Positions 32,653-44,289 of a stretch of 64,000 nt of DNA are shown here, in pieces. Source of the DNA: Desulfobulbaceae bacterium DB1. GTDB lineage: Bacteria > Desulfobacterota > Desulfobulbia > Desulfobulbales > SURF-16. Under the pieces are notes generated by a model. The model was not told the origin of the DNA, searched no databases, and was given only the letters and a program-made list of their open reading frames with translations. Where the stretch lies: NCBI GenBank assembly GCA_001914235.1, contig MQUF01000003.1, positions 1 to 64,000 on the forward strand. Reading direction: 5' to 3'. The translations under genes were made by a program, and so were the position numbers. The first letter of the stretch is position 1. Each line of letters starts with the position of its first letter.

Positions 32653-33464
32653 AAGCGGTGGAGGCCCGGAACATATGCCTGGCGTACAACGGCAAGAAAG
32701 TGTTGGAGAATCTTTCTTTCCACATCGAAAGCGGGGAATTTTTCATCATCATCGGCCCCAACGGCGCGGGCAAATCCTCCCTGCTCACCACGCTTGCCGC
32801 CACGGGGAAAAAAGCGGCAGGGACCATCTCCCTTTTTGCAAGGGAGCTGCATCAGTATCGTCGCCGGGAACTGGCGCGGATTGCCGCCCTGGTACCCCAG
32901 GGACTGGAGTCCGGCTTCCCTTTCAAGGTTGCCGACACGGTGCTCATGGGCCGTTCACCTCATGTCGGCCTGCTGGGGATTGAGACGGAAAAAGACCATG
33001 CAATCGCCACGCACGCCATGGCGGCGACCGATACCCTGCACCTGGCGGGGCGCACCTTGGACCAATTGAGCGGCGGAGAAAAACAGCGGGTGAGCATCGC
33101 CCGGGCCATCTGCCAGCAGCCGCGCATCCTTTTTCTCGATGAACCCACCGCCGCGCTTGATCTTGCCCATCAAATACGCATCATGGATCTGCTGGAAAAA
33201 CTGCGCCGGGAAAACGGCATCACCATCTGCATGGTTTCCCACGACATCAATCTGGCCGCCATGTATGCCGGACGCCTGCTGCTGTTAAAGAACGGCAGGC
33301 TGGTTGCCTGCGGCGGACCAGAGGACGTGCTGCGGCGTGAATTGCTGGAAAAGAGTTACGAGTGCCGGCTGCTGGTGGATGAAAATCCGCTCTGTCGCAC
33401 CCGGCGCGTCCTGCCCGTGCCGGAAAAATTTCGGCACGGGCCCGGGGCGGAGCACGACAAATGA
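32649..33464 (+). CDS. btuD: B12 ABC transporter ATPase
   Basis: The ATG at 32649 overlaps the permease stop and gives 271 residues; a longer upstream frame is antisense-like and rejected. Walker A is GPNGAGKSS, the Q-loop is ALVPQGLE, the signature is LSGGEKQRVSIARAI, and Walker B is ILFLDEPTAALDLAHQ, with the H-loop in CMVSHDINLAAMYA. It should power corrinoid import through BtuC. Last gene of the operon. Confidence 0.93.
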   Translation: MKAVEARNICLAYNGKKVLENLSFHIESGEFFIIIGPNGAGKSSLLTTLAATGKKAAGTISLFARELHQYRRRELARIAALVPQGLESGFPFKVADTVLMGRSPHVGLLGIETEKDHAIATHAMAATDTLHLAGRTLDQLSGGEKQRVSIARAICQQPRILFLDEPTAALDLAHQIRIMDLLEKLRRENGITICMVSHDINLAAMYAGRLLLLKNGRLVACGGPEDVLRRELLEKSYECRLLVDENPLCRTRRVLPVPEKFRHGPGAEHDK

Positions 33465-33474
33465 CAAACGGAAA

Positions 33475-34290
33475 TCACCAGGAGGAGGCAGCCTGCGCAA
33501 ACAGACGGCGGTCATGCAGGGCAATGGCCTCCTTTTCGCAGACCCCCCGGCAGATGCCGCAGCCGTAGCATTTTGCAGCATCGATCACGCATTTCTTCAA
33601 CCGCCGGTCAAAGGAGACCGCATCAAAGGAGCAGGCCTTGCGGCACTTGCCGCAACCGGAGCAGCGGTCATGCTCAACCGCCGCCACATACTCCGCCTTC
33701 CACATCACCCTGGCAAGTTTCAGCTCATACTGAACCTTATAGGCCATGCAGTCGTGGTCACAGTTGCAGATCGCGCCGATAAAGGGGGTCTGGAAGGTCC
33801 AGACGCTGTGGGTGTTCCCCTCCAGATCAAGGCCGCGCATCTCTTTTTTCGCCTCCGCCGCGCTGATCCGGTCGAAATCACGAAAATCGGGCTGATCCTT
33901 GAGAATATGGGTCATATCGAGCCCCACCCCGTAACAGTATCGCTTGTCGGCTCCGGTATTTACCTTGCGGCAGATACAGGGCAGGCGAACAATGGAGCTG
34001 ACCCGGTCAACGATATGATTGACATCTTCCAGGGGCAGAATCTGGCCGAAATGGCCTTTTTTCTGTTGCCGGGTAATCCAGGGATAGGCAAGGAGATCAT
34101 AGAGACGGGGAAAACGTTTTCTCCATTTTTCCGCCCGCGCCAGGCCATCATGCATACCTTGGCCGAAGTGGAGGAGAAAGTGTCCCAGTCGCTCCTCGGA
34201 GTTGACCTGCAAAAACACCTCCCGGGAATAATTGGCCATATTCTCGTACCATTTTTTCCCTTCTCCATGGCTGACACAAAACTCGCACAT
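33475..34290 (-). CDS. Ferredoxin-type 4Fe-4S protein
   Basis: The 271-residue protein ends in two 4Fe-4S motifs, CSGCGKCRKAC and CYGCGICRGVC, about residues 213-255. Upstream are further Cys: MCEFCVSHGEGKKWYENM at the N-terminus, LPCICRKVN and GAICNCDHDCM. The N-terminal part has no domain I can name. It probably passes electrons or senses redox state in the cytoplasm; no partner oxidoreductase is adjacent. It is convergent with btuD. Confidence 0.82.
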   Translation of the reverse strand: MCEFCVSHGEGKKWYENMANYSREVFLQVNSEERLGHFLLHFGQGMHDGLARAEKWRKRFPRLYDLLAYPWITRQQKKGHFGQILPLEDVNHIVDRVSSIVRLPCICRKVNTGADKRYCYGVGLDMTHILKDQPDFRDFDRISAAEAKKEMRGLDLEGNTHSVWTFQTPFIGAICNCDHDCMAYKVQYELKLARVMWKAEYVAAVEHDRCSGCGKCRKACSFDAVSFDRRLKKCVIDAAKCYGCGICRGVCEKEAIALHDRRLFAQAASSW

Positions 34291-34331
34291 GATTTATCCT
34301 TTCTCATTCACAGTTACAAAAAAAATGAAGA

Positions 34332-35636
34332 TCACCCTCCCCACCAAAGCCGGCAAACCACAACCGAGACCACGATGCCCGCCGCATCGGCGCACAGGGC
34401 GGCCGGCAGGGCATGACGGGTGCGGATGATGCCCACGCTGCCGAAATAAACGGCCAGCACATAAAAGGTGGTTTCCGTCGAACCCTGCATGACGGAAACG
34501 AGAAAGGAAAGGAACCCGTCCGGATCCTGGTTGACCATTTCACTCATGATGCCAAAGGCGCCGCTGCCGGAGAGCGGCCGCATAAGCGCCATGGCCAGGG
34601 CCTCGGCCGGCATGCCAACCGCCTCGGTCAGCGGGGAAAGCAAAAGGATCATGATGTCCATGGCGCCGCTTGCCCTGAACATGCCGATTGCCGTGAAAAT
34701 GGCCACCATGAAAGGAATGATGCGGATCGCGGTGGTGAACCCCTCCTTGGCGCCCTCGGTCAGGGTTTCATAAATCTTTACCCCGCGCAGATAACCGAAG
34801 AGAAGAAAAGCGGAAATGAGGACCGGAATGAGCCAGCTTGACACGGCGTTCAAGGAGTCGGAGGAAAAAACGGAAAAATCCGGCGTCTGTCCGAGCCGGT
34901 AAAGGATCCCTCCAAGAAAAGCGGTGATCAGCAACCAAATGAATATTTTACCGATGCGGCCGGGCGGCACAAGCTCACTCTCAACCGTTTCCGCCTTTTC
35001 CGGCTCGCTGTTCGTTGCCTCATCCCGGCCGGCCCCTGCCTGATCGTCGCGCCCGGCCAGCACTTTAGCCATGACAACGGCAACCAGTGTGGAACAGCAG
35101 GTGGCGATGAGCGACGGGATGAGGATTGCCGCCGGGTTTGCCGCATTGGCCGCGGCCCGCACCGTGATGACGCCGAGGGGAAGCAGGGTGACGCTTGAGG
35201 TGTTGATGGCCAGGAAAAGACACATGGCATTGGTGGCCGTCCCCTTTTGCGGCGCCAGTTTTTCCAGCTCCTGCATGGCCTTGATCCCCATCGGGGTGGC
35301 GGCGTTGCCGAGTCCCAGGGCATTGGCCGCCATGTTCATGATCATGGCGCTCATGGCCGGATGATCATGGGGCACATCAGGGAACAGCCGCACCATCACC
35401 GGCCGCACCCAGCCGGCGACAATGCGCATCAACCCGCCGGCCTCGGCCACCTTCATGATGCCGAGCCAAAGGGCCATGGGGCCGATTAGTCCGATGGCCA
35501 GGGTAACCGCGCTTTTTGCCGATTCAAACGAGGCCTTGGTGACCTCGTCCATCCTGCCGGTATAGGCGGCCGTCACCGTGGCGATAACCACCAGGGAAAG
35601 CCAGATGATATTAATGGCGGCAGGTTTTTGCTTCAT
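34332..35636 (-). CDS. Nucleoside-recognition (Gate) domain membrane protein, SpmA/SpmB-like fusion
   Basis: This 434-residue protein has two Gate domains: ALWLGIMKVAEAGGLMRIVA in the first half and PFMVAIFTAIGMFRASGAMD in the second, the layout of spore-maturation proteins SpmA and SpmB fused together. NALGLGNAATPMGIKAMQEL and GSGAFGIMSEM are characteristic. About ten membrane helices are visible. An Asp/Glu-rich linker lies near residue 205. Transported substrate is unknown; this genus would not be expected to sporulate. Confidence 0.85.
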   Translation of the reverse strand: MKQKPAAINIIWLSLVVIATVTAAYTGRMDEVTKASFESAKSAVTLAIGLIGPMALWLGIMKVAEAGGLMRIVAGWVRPVMVRLFPDVPHDHPAMSAMIMNMAANALGLGNAATPMGIKAMQELEKLAPQKGTATNAMCLFLAINTSSVTLLPLGVITVRAAANAANPAAILIPSLIATCCSTLVAVVMAKVLAGRDDQAGAGRDEATNSEPEKAETVESELVPPGRIGKIFIWLLITAFLGGILYRLGQTPDFSVFSSDSLNAVSSWLIPVLISAFLLFGYLRGVKIYETLTEGAKEGFTTAIRIIPFMVAIFTAIGMFRASGAMDIMILLLSPLTEAVGMPAEALAMALMRPLSGSGAFGIMSEMVNQDPDGFLSFLVSVMQGSTETTFYVLAVYFGSVGIIRTRHALPAALCADAAGIVVSVVVCRLWWGG

Positions 35637-35865
35637 TGATGAACTCCGGATTCAAGTTTGCGGGAGCATATTGCGGAACCACCATAGCATGTTGCGGCCC
35701 AAAATGCTTGCAACGGATGCGGATATTTCATCAACCGCATCCCCTTTTTTGCGGCATGCCGTTAAAGAAAAACTATTGAAATCATTTTCATTTACAATTG
35801 AATCCGGAATCGATTTAATATGTTATCATGTTTCCCGCAGTGAATTCCCCCAGCGGAGCAAATGA

Positions 35866-37284
35866 ATGAAAAAATTTTTTGCGAGAAGCCACAGCCTTTT
35901 TATCAATCTCCTTTTCGGCATGGGCGTCATCCTTTTTCTGTGCATGGGCTCCCTGGCCTATTTCAGCATCAGCTACGTCAACCGAACCATCATCAACAAT
36001 GTCATGTCCGAAGCCGATCGCTTCAACAATACGATCAAGCTCGGCACACACTACAGCATGATGAGCAACATGAGGGACGACATAACGCAGATTATCAGAA
36101 ACATCGCCAGCCAGGAAAACATTGAACACATTCGCATCTACCACAAAGGCGGCCAAATCAAATTCTCAAATAAAGACGAAGAGGTCGGCACAATTGCCGA
36201 CATCAACAATTACGCCTGTGCCATTTGCCATCAACTCACCCCGCCCCCTTCCGTCCTCGGCCTGCAAGAAAGGACTCGAATATTTTCTTCCGCCGGCCAG
36301 CGCTTTCTCGGGATTGTCACCCCCATATATAACGAACCAGGCTGTTCGTCCGCCTCCTGTCATGCCCATTCTCCGGATGCAACCGTACTTGGCACACTTG
36401 ATACGGTTATCTCGCTTCATGAGGTTGACCGGGAGATCCATTTCCTGGAGCAGATTTTTTCCTCTTTCATCATTTTGATTTTTTTAGTCACCTCGATCCT
36501 GATTGTTCTTTATCTGTTTCGTTTTGTCAGCCAACCGGTAAAAAAGATGATCACCGGAACACAAATGATCGCCAATGGCGAATTTTTCAATCCCGGGACG
36601 GTTGATCGAAATGACGAGATGGGCAGGTTGGCCTCGGCCATCAGCCGCATGGGCGAAGAGATCGCCAGACAGCAGAACGAATTACTCCGGACCAATGCGG
36701 AACTGGTCAAGACAAACAGGGAACTTCAAGAATTATCGAATACGGATGCCCTTACCCGACTCTGCAATCGCCGCTTCCTCCTGGAAACCTTAACCAAGGA
36801 ATACCGGCGGGCAAGACGCTACGGACACGAGCTGTCCGTGCTCATGATTGACGCGGATCATTTCAAGCAGGTCAACGACCGCCATGGACATCTCTGCGGC
36901 GACACGGTTCTCATATCAATTGCCGACACGCTCAAGAAAACGGTGCGCAACACCGATCTCGTTGCGCGTTACGGCGGGGAAGAAATGATTGTCCTTTTGC
37001 CGGAAACCGGCCGCGAACAAGCGATCCGCATTGCGGAAAAATTACGCAAAGAGATTGCGTCGAGCGTCATTCCCTGTGACGACGAACAGATCTCGATCAC
37101 GGTCAGTATCGGGGTTGCCGCCTATCCGGAAAATAATGTCGCAGACCCCATGCTCCTCGTGGAAGCGGCAGATCTGGCCATGTACAAGGCAAAAAAAACG
37201 GGAAGAAACAAGGTGGGCTATCACAACACGGATACGACGATGGTCGTGGACAGCGCGGAGAAGGAAAAAGAAAAAATCAGATAA
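35866..37284 (+). CDS. Haem-c sensor diguanylate cyclase
   Basis: The 472-residue protein makes cyclic-di-GMP. Helix 1 (about 13-36) and helix 2 (about 196-222) enclose a periplasmic domain with two c-type haem motifs, CAICH (118-122) and the wider CSSASCH (160-166). A HAMP domain and coiled coil follow (SRMGEEIARQQNELLRTNAE). The GGDEF domain has RYGGEEM with GGEE at 370-373, so it should be active, and an RxxD inhibitory site (RNTD, 361-364). Haem outside and cyclase inside suggest redox or gas sensing; this is inference. The 229-base upstream gap shows no other gene. Confidence 0.92.
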   Translation: MKKFFARSHSLFINLLFGMGVILFLCMGSLAYFSISYVNRTIINNVMSEADRFNNTIKLGTHYSMMSNMRDDITQIIRNIASQENIEHIRIYHKGGQIKFSNKDEEVGTIADINNYACAICHQLTPPPSVLGLQERTRIFSSAGQRFLGIVTPIYNEPGCSSASCHAHSPDATVLGTLDTVISLHEVDREIHFLEQIFSSFIILIFLVTSILIVLYLFRFVSQPVKKMITGTQMIANGEFFNPGTVDRNDEMGRLASAISRMGEEIARQQNELLRTNAELVKTNRELQELSNTDALTRLCNRRFLLETLTKEYRRARRYGHELSVLMIDADHFKQVNDRHGHLCGDTVLISIADTLKKTVRNTDLVARYGGEEMIVLLPETGREQAIRIAEKLRKEIASSVIPCDDEQISITVSIGVAAYPENNVADPMLLVEAADLAMYKAKKTGRNKVGYHNTDTTMVVDSAEKEKEKIR

Positions 37285-37663
37285 CCGTATTGACGAGCAG
37301 GCCGCTCTGTTCGGCGGGATCGGCGGCGAGAAATTCGTCGACATTCCGCTTCAGATCAAAGGTGCGCCCGCTGTCATCGACCAGACGGATAACCGGCTCA
37401 TCACCGGAAGAAAGCTCAAACTGCGATGAGCCGCGGCCCAGTTCATCAAGCTTCCTGTTCAGCTCGCGAATCCTTGATTCAAGTTCGCGGCGGACCCTGG
37501 TCGTTTCAACGGTTTTCTCTGTGGTTGTTTTGGTCGATATCTCGGTTTCGGCCCCTTGCTCACGCCGCACCTCCCGGGCAACCTCAACCTGCCGGCTCCG
37601 TTCATACTGCTGCGTTCTGCTTATTTGGCCTGAGGTGGCTGAAACAGATCCACTTCTCTCCAT
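37277..37663 (-). CDS. Small charged protein with coiled coil, weakly FlaG-like
   Basis: The start at 37663 (MERSGSVSATSGQISRTQQY) gives 128 residues; a start 15 codons upstream is possible. A charged helical stretch (RVRRELESRIRELNRKLDEL) precedes EPVIRLVDDSGRTFDLKRNV, which loosely recalls FlaG-type flagellar proteins, but the match is weak and I do not claim it. It overlaps the diguanylate cyclase gene tail-to-tail by eight bases. Confidence 0.55.
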   Translation of the reverse strand: MERSGSVSATSGQISRTQQYERSRQVEVAREVRREQGAETEISTKTTTEKTVETTRVRRELESRIRELNRKLDELGRGSSQFELSSGDEPVIRLVDDSGRTFDLKRNVDEFLAADPAEQSGLLVNTVI

Positions 37664-37811
37664 GACAAAAGCCCCTTTCGAATTTAACAGGCTTCTCCTT
37701 GACCGCACCCTATCTTTATCTTATAAAGTCGCAGTTACTGCTGTCAATCTTTGAGTGTCATAAAAATTTAGCCATGAAAGCCCTCGAGGTCAAGAGAGCC
37801 CTTCTAAAAAC

Positions 37812-38372
37812 ATGGAACCAGTCACCCTTCTCTTCATCGCCGTCGCCCTTGCCATGGATGCCTTTGCCGTGTCGCTTGCCGCCGGAGTGGCCCTGCATCC
37901 GGTCAGCAAACGACAACTCTTCCGCCTCGGTTTCCATTTCGGCCTGTTCCAGGGGATGATGCCGATCATCGGCTGGCTTGCCGGCCTCAGTGTCCAGCAC
38001 CTGATCAGCGCCTATGACCATTGGGTCGCCTTCGGACTTCTCGCCTTTGTCGGCGGGAAAATGATCCACGAGAGCTTCCAGGACGGAGAGGAAAAAGAAA
38101 AAAGCGATCCCACCCGGGGGCTGACCATGGTCATGCTCTCCGTTGCCACCAGCATCGATGCCCTGGCCGTGGGACTGTCACTTGCCGTTATCGGCGTCAC
38201 AATCTGGACGCCGGCCCTGGTCATCGCCCTTACCGCCTCGATACTGACCGTGGCCGGCATGCTGATGGGCGGCCGCATCGGCATGATCTGGGGAAAACGG
38301 GTGGAGGTATTGGGCGGCCTGCTTCTCATCGGCATCGGCCTGAAAATCCTCCTGCAACACCTGTGGACCTGA
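37812..38372 (+). CDS. mntP: Manganese efflux pump MntP
   Basis: MntP exports Mn(II). The 186-residue protein has six membrane helices and the two inverted-repeat motifs with conserved Asp: AVALAMDAFAVSLAAG near the N-terminus and VATSIDALAVGLSLA in the middle. GGKMIHESFQDGEEKEK is the loop between the halves. I looked for a yybP-ykoY Mn riboswitch upstream and saw none. Confidence 0.94.
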   Translation: MEPVTLLFIAVALAMDAFAVSLAAGVALHPVSKRQLFRLGFHFGLFQGMMPIIGWLAGLSVQHLISAYDHWVAFGLLAFVGGKMIHESFQDGEEKEKSDPTRGLTMVMLSVATSIDALAVGLSLAVIGVTIWTPALVIALTASILTVAGMLMGGRIGMIWGKRVEVLGGLLLIGIGLKILLQHLWT

Positions 38373-38568
38373 ACAGGAAGGACCCCGCAAAAAAACAGGG
38401 TGTCACCTTCTTGACCCAACCAATACTTCCGGGGAAAATCAGGCGCTCACCGTCATCGTTGCAAATTTTTGACTGGGCCAAATAGCCGTTTTACTTTTCT
38501 CTTCGCTTTTGCTACAAAATATTGTGGCATTATGCCGCACCCGAATTCCTTCAACAAACCAGGCAATC

Positions 38569-39828
38569 GTGAAACAGCTTATTTTTCTTCTTATACTGCT
38601 TTTTCCCATCGCCGCCCATGCCACCAACGGCTACTGGGCCCATGGATACGGCGCGAAAAGCAAGGCCATGGCCGGCAGCGGCTCGGCCCTGCCCCTGGAC
38701 GCCATGGACGCCGCATCAAATCCGGCGACCATGGTCCATCTCGGCAACCGTCTGGACGTGGGAATGTCGGCATTCATGCCGGACAGAAGCTTCACCGCCG
38801 GAAGCGACACCGGCGGCAACCCGTCGTGCATTCTTCCGGGCGCCTACGAAAGCGACAATGATATTTTCTTCATCCCCCATATTGCCGGTAACCGCATGCT
38901 CGATTCCCGATCTTCGCTCGGCATCAGTATCGGGGCAAACGGCGGCATGAACACCGAGTACGACAGCGCCGTCTTTTCCTCTTTCGACAATCCCGGCGGC
39001 ACGGCTTCTTCCCCCACCGGCATTGATTTCAAACAGGTGTTTCTGGGATTGACCTATTCCCGGAAAATATCAAACAACCACTCCTTCGGCATCACTCCGA
39101 TACTTGCGGCGCAGTCATTCAAGGTCACCGGCCTGGAACCCTTTCAGCCCTTTTCCTCCGATCCTTCCCACGTCACCAATCAAGGTTCGGACTATTCCTA
39201 CGGCGGGGGGATAAAAGTCGGCTGGCTGAGCAGATTCTCGGACAGCTTCTCGGCAGGCATCTCCTACCAGTCCAAGCTGTGGATGTCCCGATTCGAGGCG
39301 TACCAGGGGCTTTTTGCCGAGCAGGGTGATTTCGACATCCCGCCGAATCTTACCGTTGGCCTGGCCTGGGAAATCCTGCCGACTTTCACCCTGGTCTTTG
39401 ATGTGCAGCGCATTTACTTTGAAAAAATCAAGTCAATTGCCAACCAGGGCGATATGATTTTTCAACCGGGGAGCATCCTGCTGGGCACTGATGACGGGCT
39501 TGGATTCGGCTGGGAGGATACCACCATCGGCAAGCTCGGCCTGCAGTGGCAATGGCGTCCGGATGTCGTGCTGCGGGCCGGTTACAGCCTGAGCGAGCAG
39601 GTAATTTCCGGAGAACAGGCCCTTTTCAACATCCTGGCCCCGGCAGTGGTGACCGAACATTACACCTGCGGCCTGACCAAAACCCTTGCAAACAAGGAAA
39701 TCAACATCTCGCTGATGTATGCGCCGGGGGAAAAAGTCACCGGCCGTAATCCCAACACCGGTTCACAATCCGGAACCCTTGAAATGGAACAATTTGAATT
39801 TGAAGTCAGTTTCTCCTTCCTCTTTTAA
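38569..39828 (+). CDS. FadL/OmpP1-type outer-membrane porin
   Basis: The GTG at 38569 gives 419 residues starting VKQLIFLLILLFPIAAHA, a signal peptide; the frame extends upstream to 38509 without a better start. Mature protein begins ATNGYWAHGYGAKSKAMAGS, a classic FadL hatch with the NGY/G motifs, followed by PLDAMDAASNPATM. The C-terminal strand ends in FEVSFSFLF. FadL-like porins admit fatty acids, toluene or other hydrophobic molecules. No substrate gene is adjacent. Confidence 0.88.
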   Translation: MKQLIFLLILLFPIAAHATNGYWAHGYGAKSKAMAGSGSALPLDAMDAASNPATMVHLGNRLDVGMSAFMPDRSFTAGSDTGGNPSCILPGAYESDNDIFFIPHIAGNRMLDSRSSLGISIGANGGMNTEYDSAVFSSFDNPGGTASSPTGIDFKQVFLGLTYSRKISNNHSFGITPILAAQSFKVTGLEPFQPFSSDPSHVTNQGSDYSYGGGIKVGWLSRFSDSFSAGISYQSKLWMSRFEAYQGLFAEQGDFDIPPNLTVGLAWEILPTFTLVFDVQRIYFEKIKSIANQGDMIFQPGSILLGTDDGLGFGWEDTTIGKLGLQWQWRPDVVLRAGYSLSEQVISGEQALFNILAPAVVTEHYTCGLTKTLANKEINISLMYAPGEKVTGRNPNTGSQSGTLEMEQFEFEVSFSFLF

Positions 39829-39897
39829 ACCGCGGCAATCGACCAGTCATAAGCGTCTTCGCCGCCGAAAAAGACAGGCGACAACACATCCCTCCCG

Positions 39898-41520
39898 TCA
39901 CTCGGCACTTTCCGCCAGGCCCGCGATCCGCAGCATGGCCCACCCTGCATCCTCGGCATCTCCGGAATACGATGCATCGGCGCGGCGACCGGCAAAGTGA
40001 TCAAGCAGCTGGTTGGCCAGTTTTTTACCGAGCTGCACACCCTCCTGGTCAAAGGAATTGATATTCCACACAAATCCCTGAAAGGCGATTTTGTTTTCAT
40101 AGATGGCCAGCAGACTGCCCATGCTCCGCGGGGTGAGCCGGTCGGCCAGCAGTATGGAATTGGGCCGGTTGCCGGGGAATCGCTTGTTCGGATTTTCATG
40201 GTCCTGACCGGTGGCCAGGGCCAGTGACTGGGCCAGCAGGTTGGCGACCAGCTTCTCCTGGGAGGTGGTGCCCTGGATAAGAATGTCCTTTTCGTATTGC
40301 GACTGACGGAAACCGACAAACTCCACCGGCACCACGGTTGTGCCCTGATGGATGAGCTGATAAAAGGCATGCTGGCCGTTGGTGCCGGGCTCGCCCCAGA
40401 TGACCGGCCCGGATTGATGGGACAGGGCATCACCCCGGCGGTTGATCGACTTGCCGTTGCTTTCCATGTCGCATTGCTGCAGGTGGGCGGCAAAACGGAT
40501 AAGCCCCTGGCTGTAGGGCAGAATGGCCAGGGTTTCACTGCCGAGGAAATTGTGGTTCCAGACACCGAGCAGGGCCAGCAGCAGCGGAATATTTTCCCAA
40601 ATGTCCTTCTTCTCCGCTGCCCGGTCCACCTCATGGGCACCGCGGAGAATATCGACAAACCCTTCATATCCAAGGGCAAAACCGAGCAGCACGCCGCCCA
40701 CCATGGAGGTGGCGCTGTAACGGCCGCCGATATAGTCAAACATATAAAACGAACGAAGGTAGCGCGCCGGGTTGTCCATCGGGCTTGCTTCGCCGGTAAC
40801 CGCGACAAAATGAACCGCCGGATCAAGCCCGGCCCGGCCATAGGCATGGCGAACCAGCTCTTCATTGGTCAAGGTTTCCAGGGTGGTGCCGCTTTTTGAC
40901 ACCACATTGATCAGGGTCCGGGACAGATCAAGACCATTGAGCACCGCCGCCGCATCGTCGGGATCGACATTGGAAATGAAATGAACCCGCCGCTCCTTCT
41001 TTTGAAAGGCGGCCAGGGCATGGTACAGGGCCCTGGGGCCGAGATCAGAGCCGCCGATTCCCACCTGCACCATGTCGGTAAAGGACTCGCCCCTGCTGTT
41101 GACGATACGGCCCTGGTCAAGATCGGCAAGAAACCGCTCCAGCTTGGCCAGCTCTTGCCGGGCCTGAGCCGAGGCATGCGGCTCCAGGGGGGGATCACTG
41201 AAGACATCGCGGGTGGCGGTATGCAGCACCTGCCTGTTTTCGCAGGGAAATCCTTCAATACGGTTCATCACCGCCCCTTTTTTCATCGCCATGAACTGTT
41301 CGACCAAACCCGCCTCATCGGCAAGTCCCTGCAAGGCGTCAAGCACCGCGTCGTCAAGCCGCTGGGTGGCAAAAAGAAGATCAAAGCCGCAGGAAGAACA
41401 GACATAGCGGTTGATTCTCTGCCGATTCAAGGCTCCCGGTTTCCGCAAGTCATAGGGAGAAAGGGAAAATTGCCGCAAGGGGGCAAAGGCGGAAAGCTGA
41501 TCAAAATTTGTCGTGTGCAT
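39898..41520 (-). CDS. pgi: Glucose-6-phosphate isomerase
   Basis: Pgi interconverts glucose-6-phosphate and fructose-6-phosphate. The 540-residue protein has the signatures VGIGGSDLGPRALYHAL, VVSKSGTTLETLTNEEL (sugar-phosphate binding), GGRYSATSMVGGVLL, GEPGTNGQHAFYQLIHQG and the C-terminal NINSFDQEGVQLGKKLANQL. A CSSCG motif sits in the N-terminal extension near residue 43. It is convergent with the FadL-type gene. Confidence 0.95.
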   Translation of the reverse strand: MHTTNFDQLSAFAPLRQFSLSPYDLRKPGALNRQRINRYVCSSCGFDLLFATQRLDDAVLDALQGLADEAGLVEQFMAMKKGAVMNRIEGFPCENRQVLHTATRDVFSDPPLEPHASAQARQELAKLERFLADLDQGRIVNSRGESFTDMVQVGIGGSDLGPRALYHALAAFQKKERRVHFISNVDPDDAAAVLNGLDLSRTLINVVSKSGTTLETLTNEELVRHAYGRAGLDPAVHFVAVTGEASPMDNPARYLRSFYMFDYIGGRYSATSMVGGVLLGFALGYEGFVDILRGAHEVDRAAEKKDIWENIPLLLALLGVWNHNFLGSETLAILPYSQGLIRFAAHLQQCDMESNGKSINRRGDALSHQSGPVIWGEPGTNGQHAFYQLIHQGTTVVPVEFVGFRQSQYEKDILIQGTTSQEKLVANLLAQSLALATGQDHENPNKRFPGNRPNSILLADRLTPRSMGSLLAIYENKIAFQGFVWNINSFDQEGVQLGKKLANQLLDHFAGRRADASYSGDAEDAGWAMLRIAGLAESAE

Positions 41521-44232
<2,712 letters not shown>

Positions 44233-44241
44233 CCAGCGCAA

Positions 44242-44279
44242 GGTGATCATTCCCCGGTCCCGGGGTGGGAATGATCACC
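44242..44279. terminator. Hairpin between convergent icd and lipoprotein genes
   Basis: GGTGATCATTCCC (44242-44254) pairs perfectly over 13 bases with GGGAATGATCACC (44267-44279), loop CGGTCCCGGGGT. It lies between two convergent genes, as a shared terminator would, but no T-run follows on either strand. Confidence 0.6.
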
Positions 44280-44289
44280 CAATCCCGGA

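Noticed and set aside
37709-37811. yybP-ykoY manganese riboswitch before mntP
   Set aside because: None of the conserved internal-loop sequences are visible in the 100-base leader.
39825-40865. 346-codon minus-strand frame
   Set aside because: Same-strand shadow of pgi in another frame; Pro/Arg/Ser-rich with no domain.
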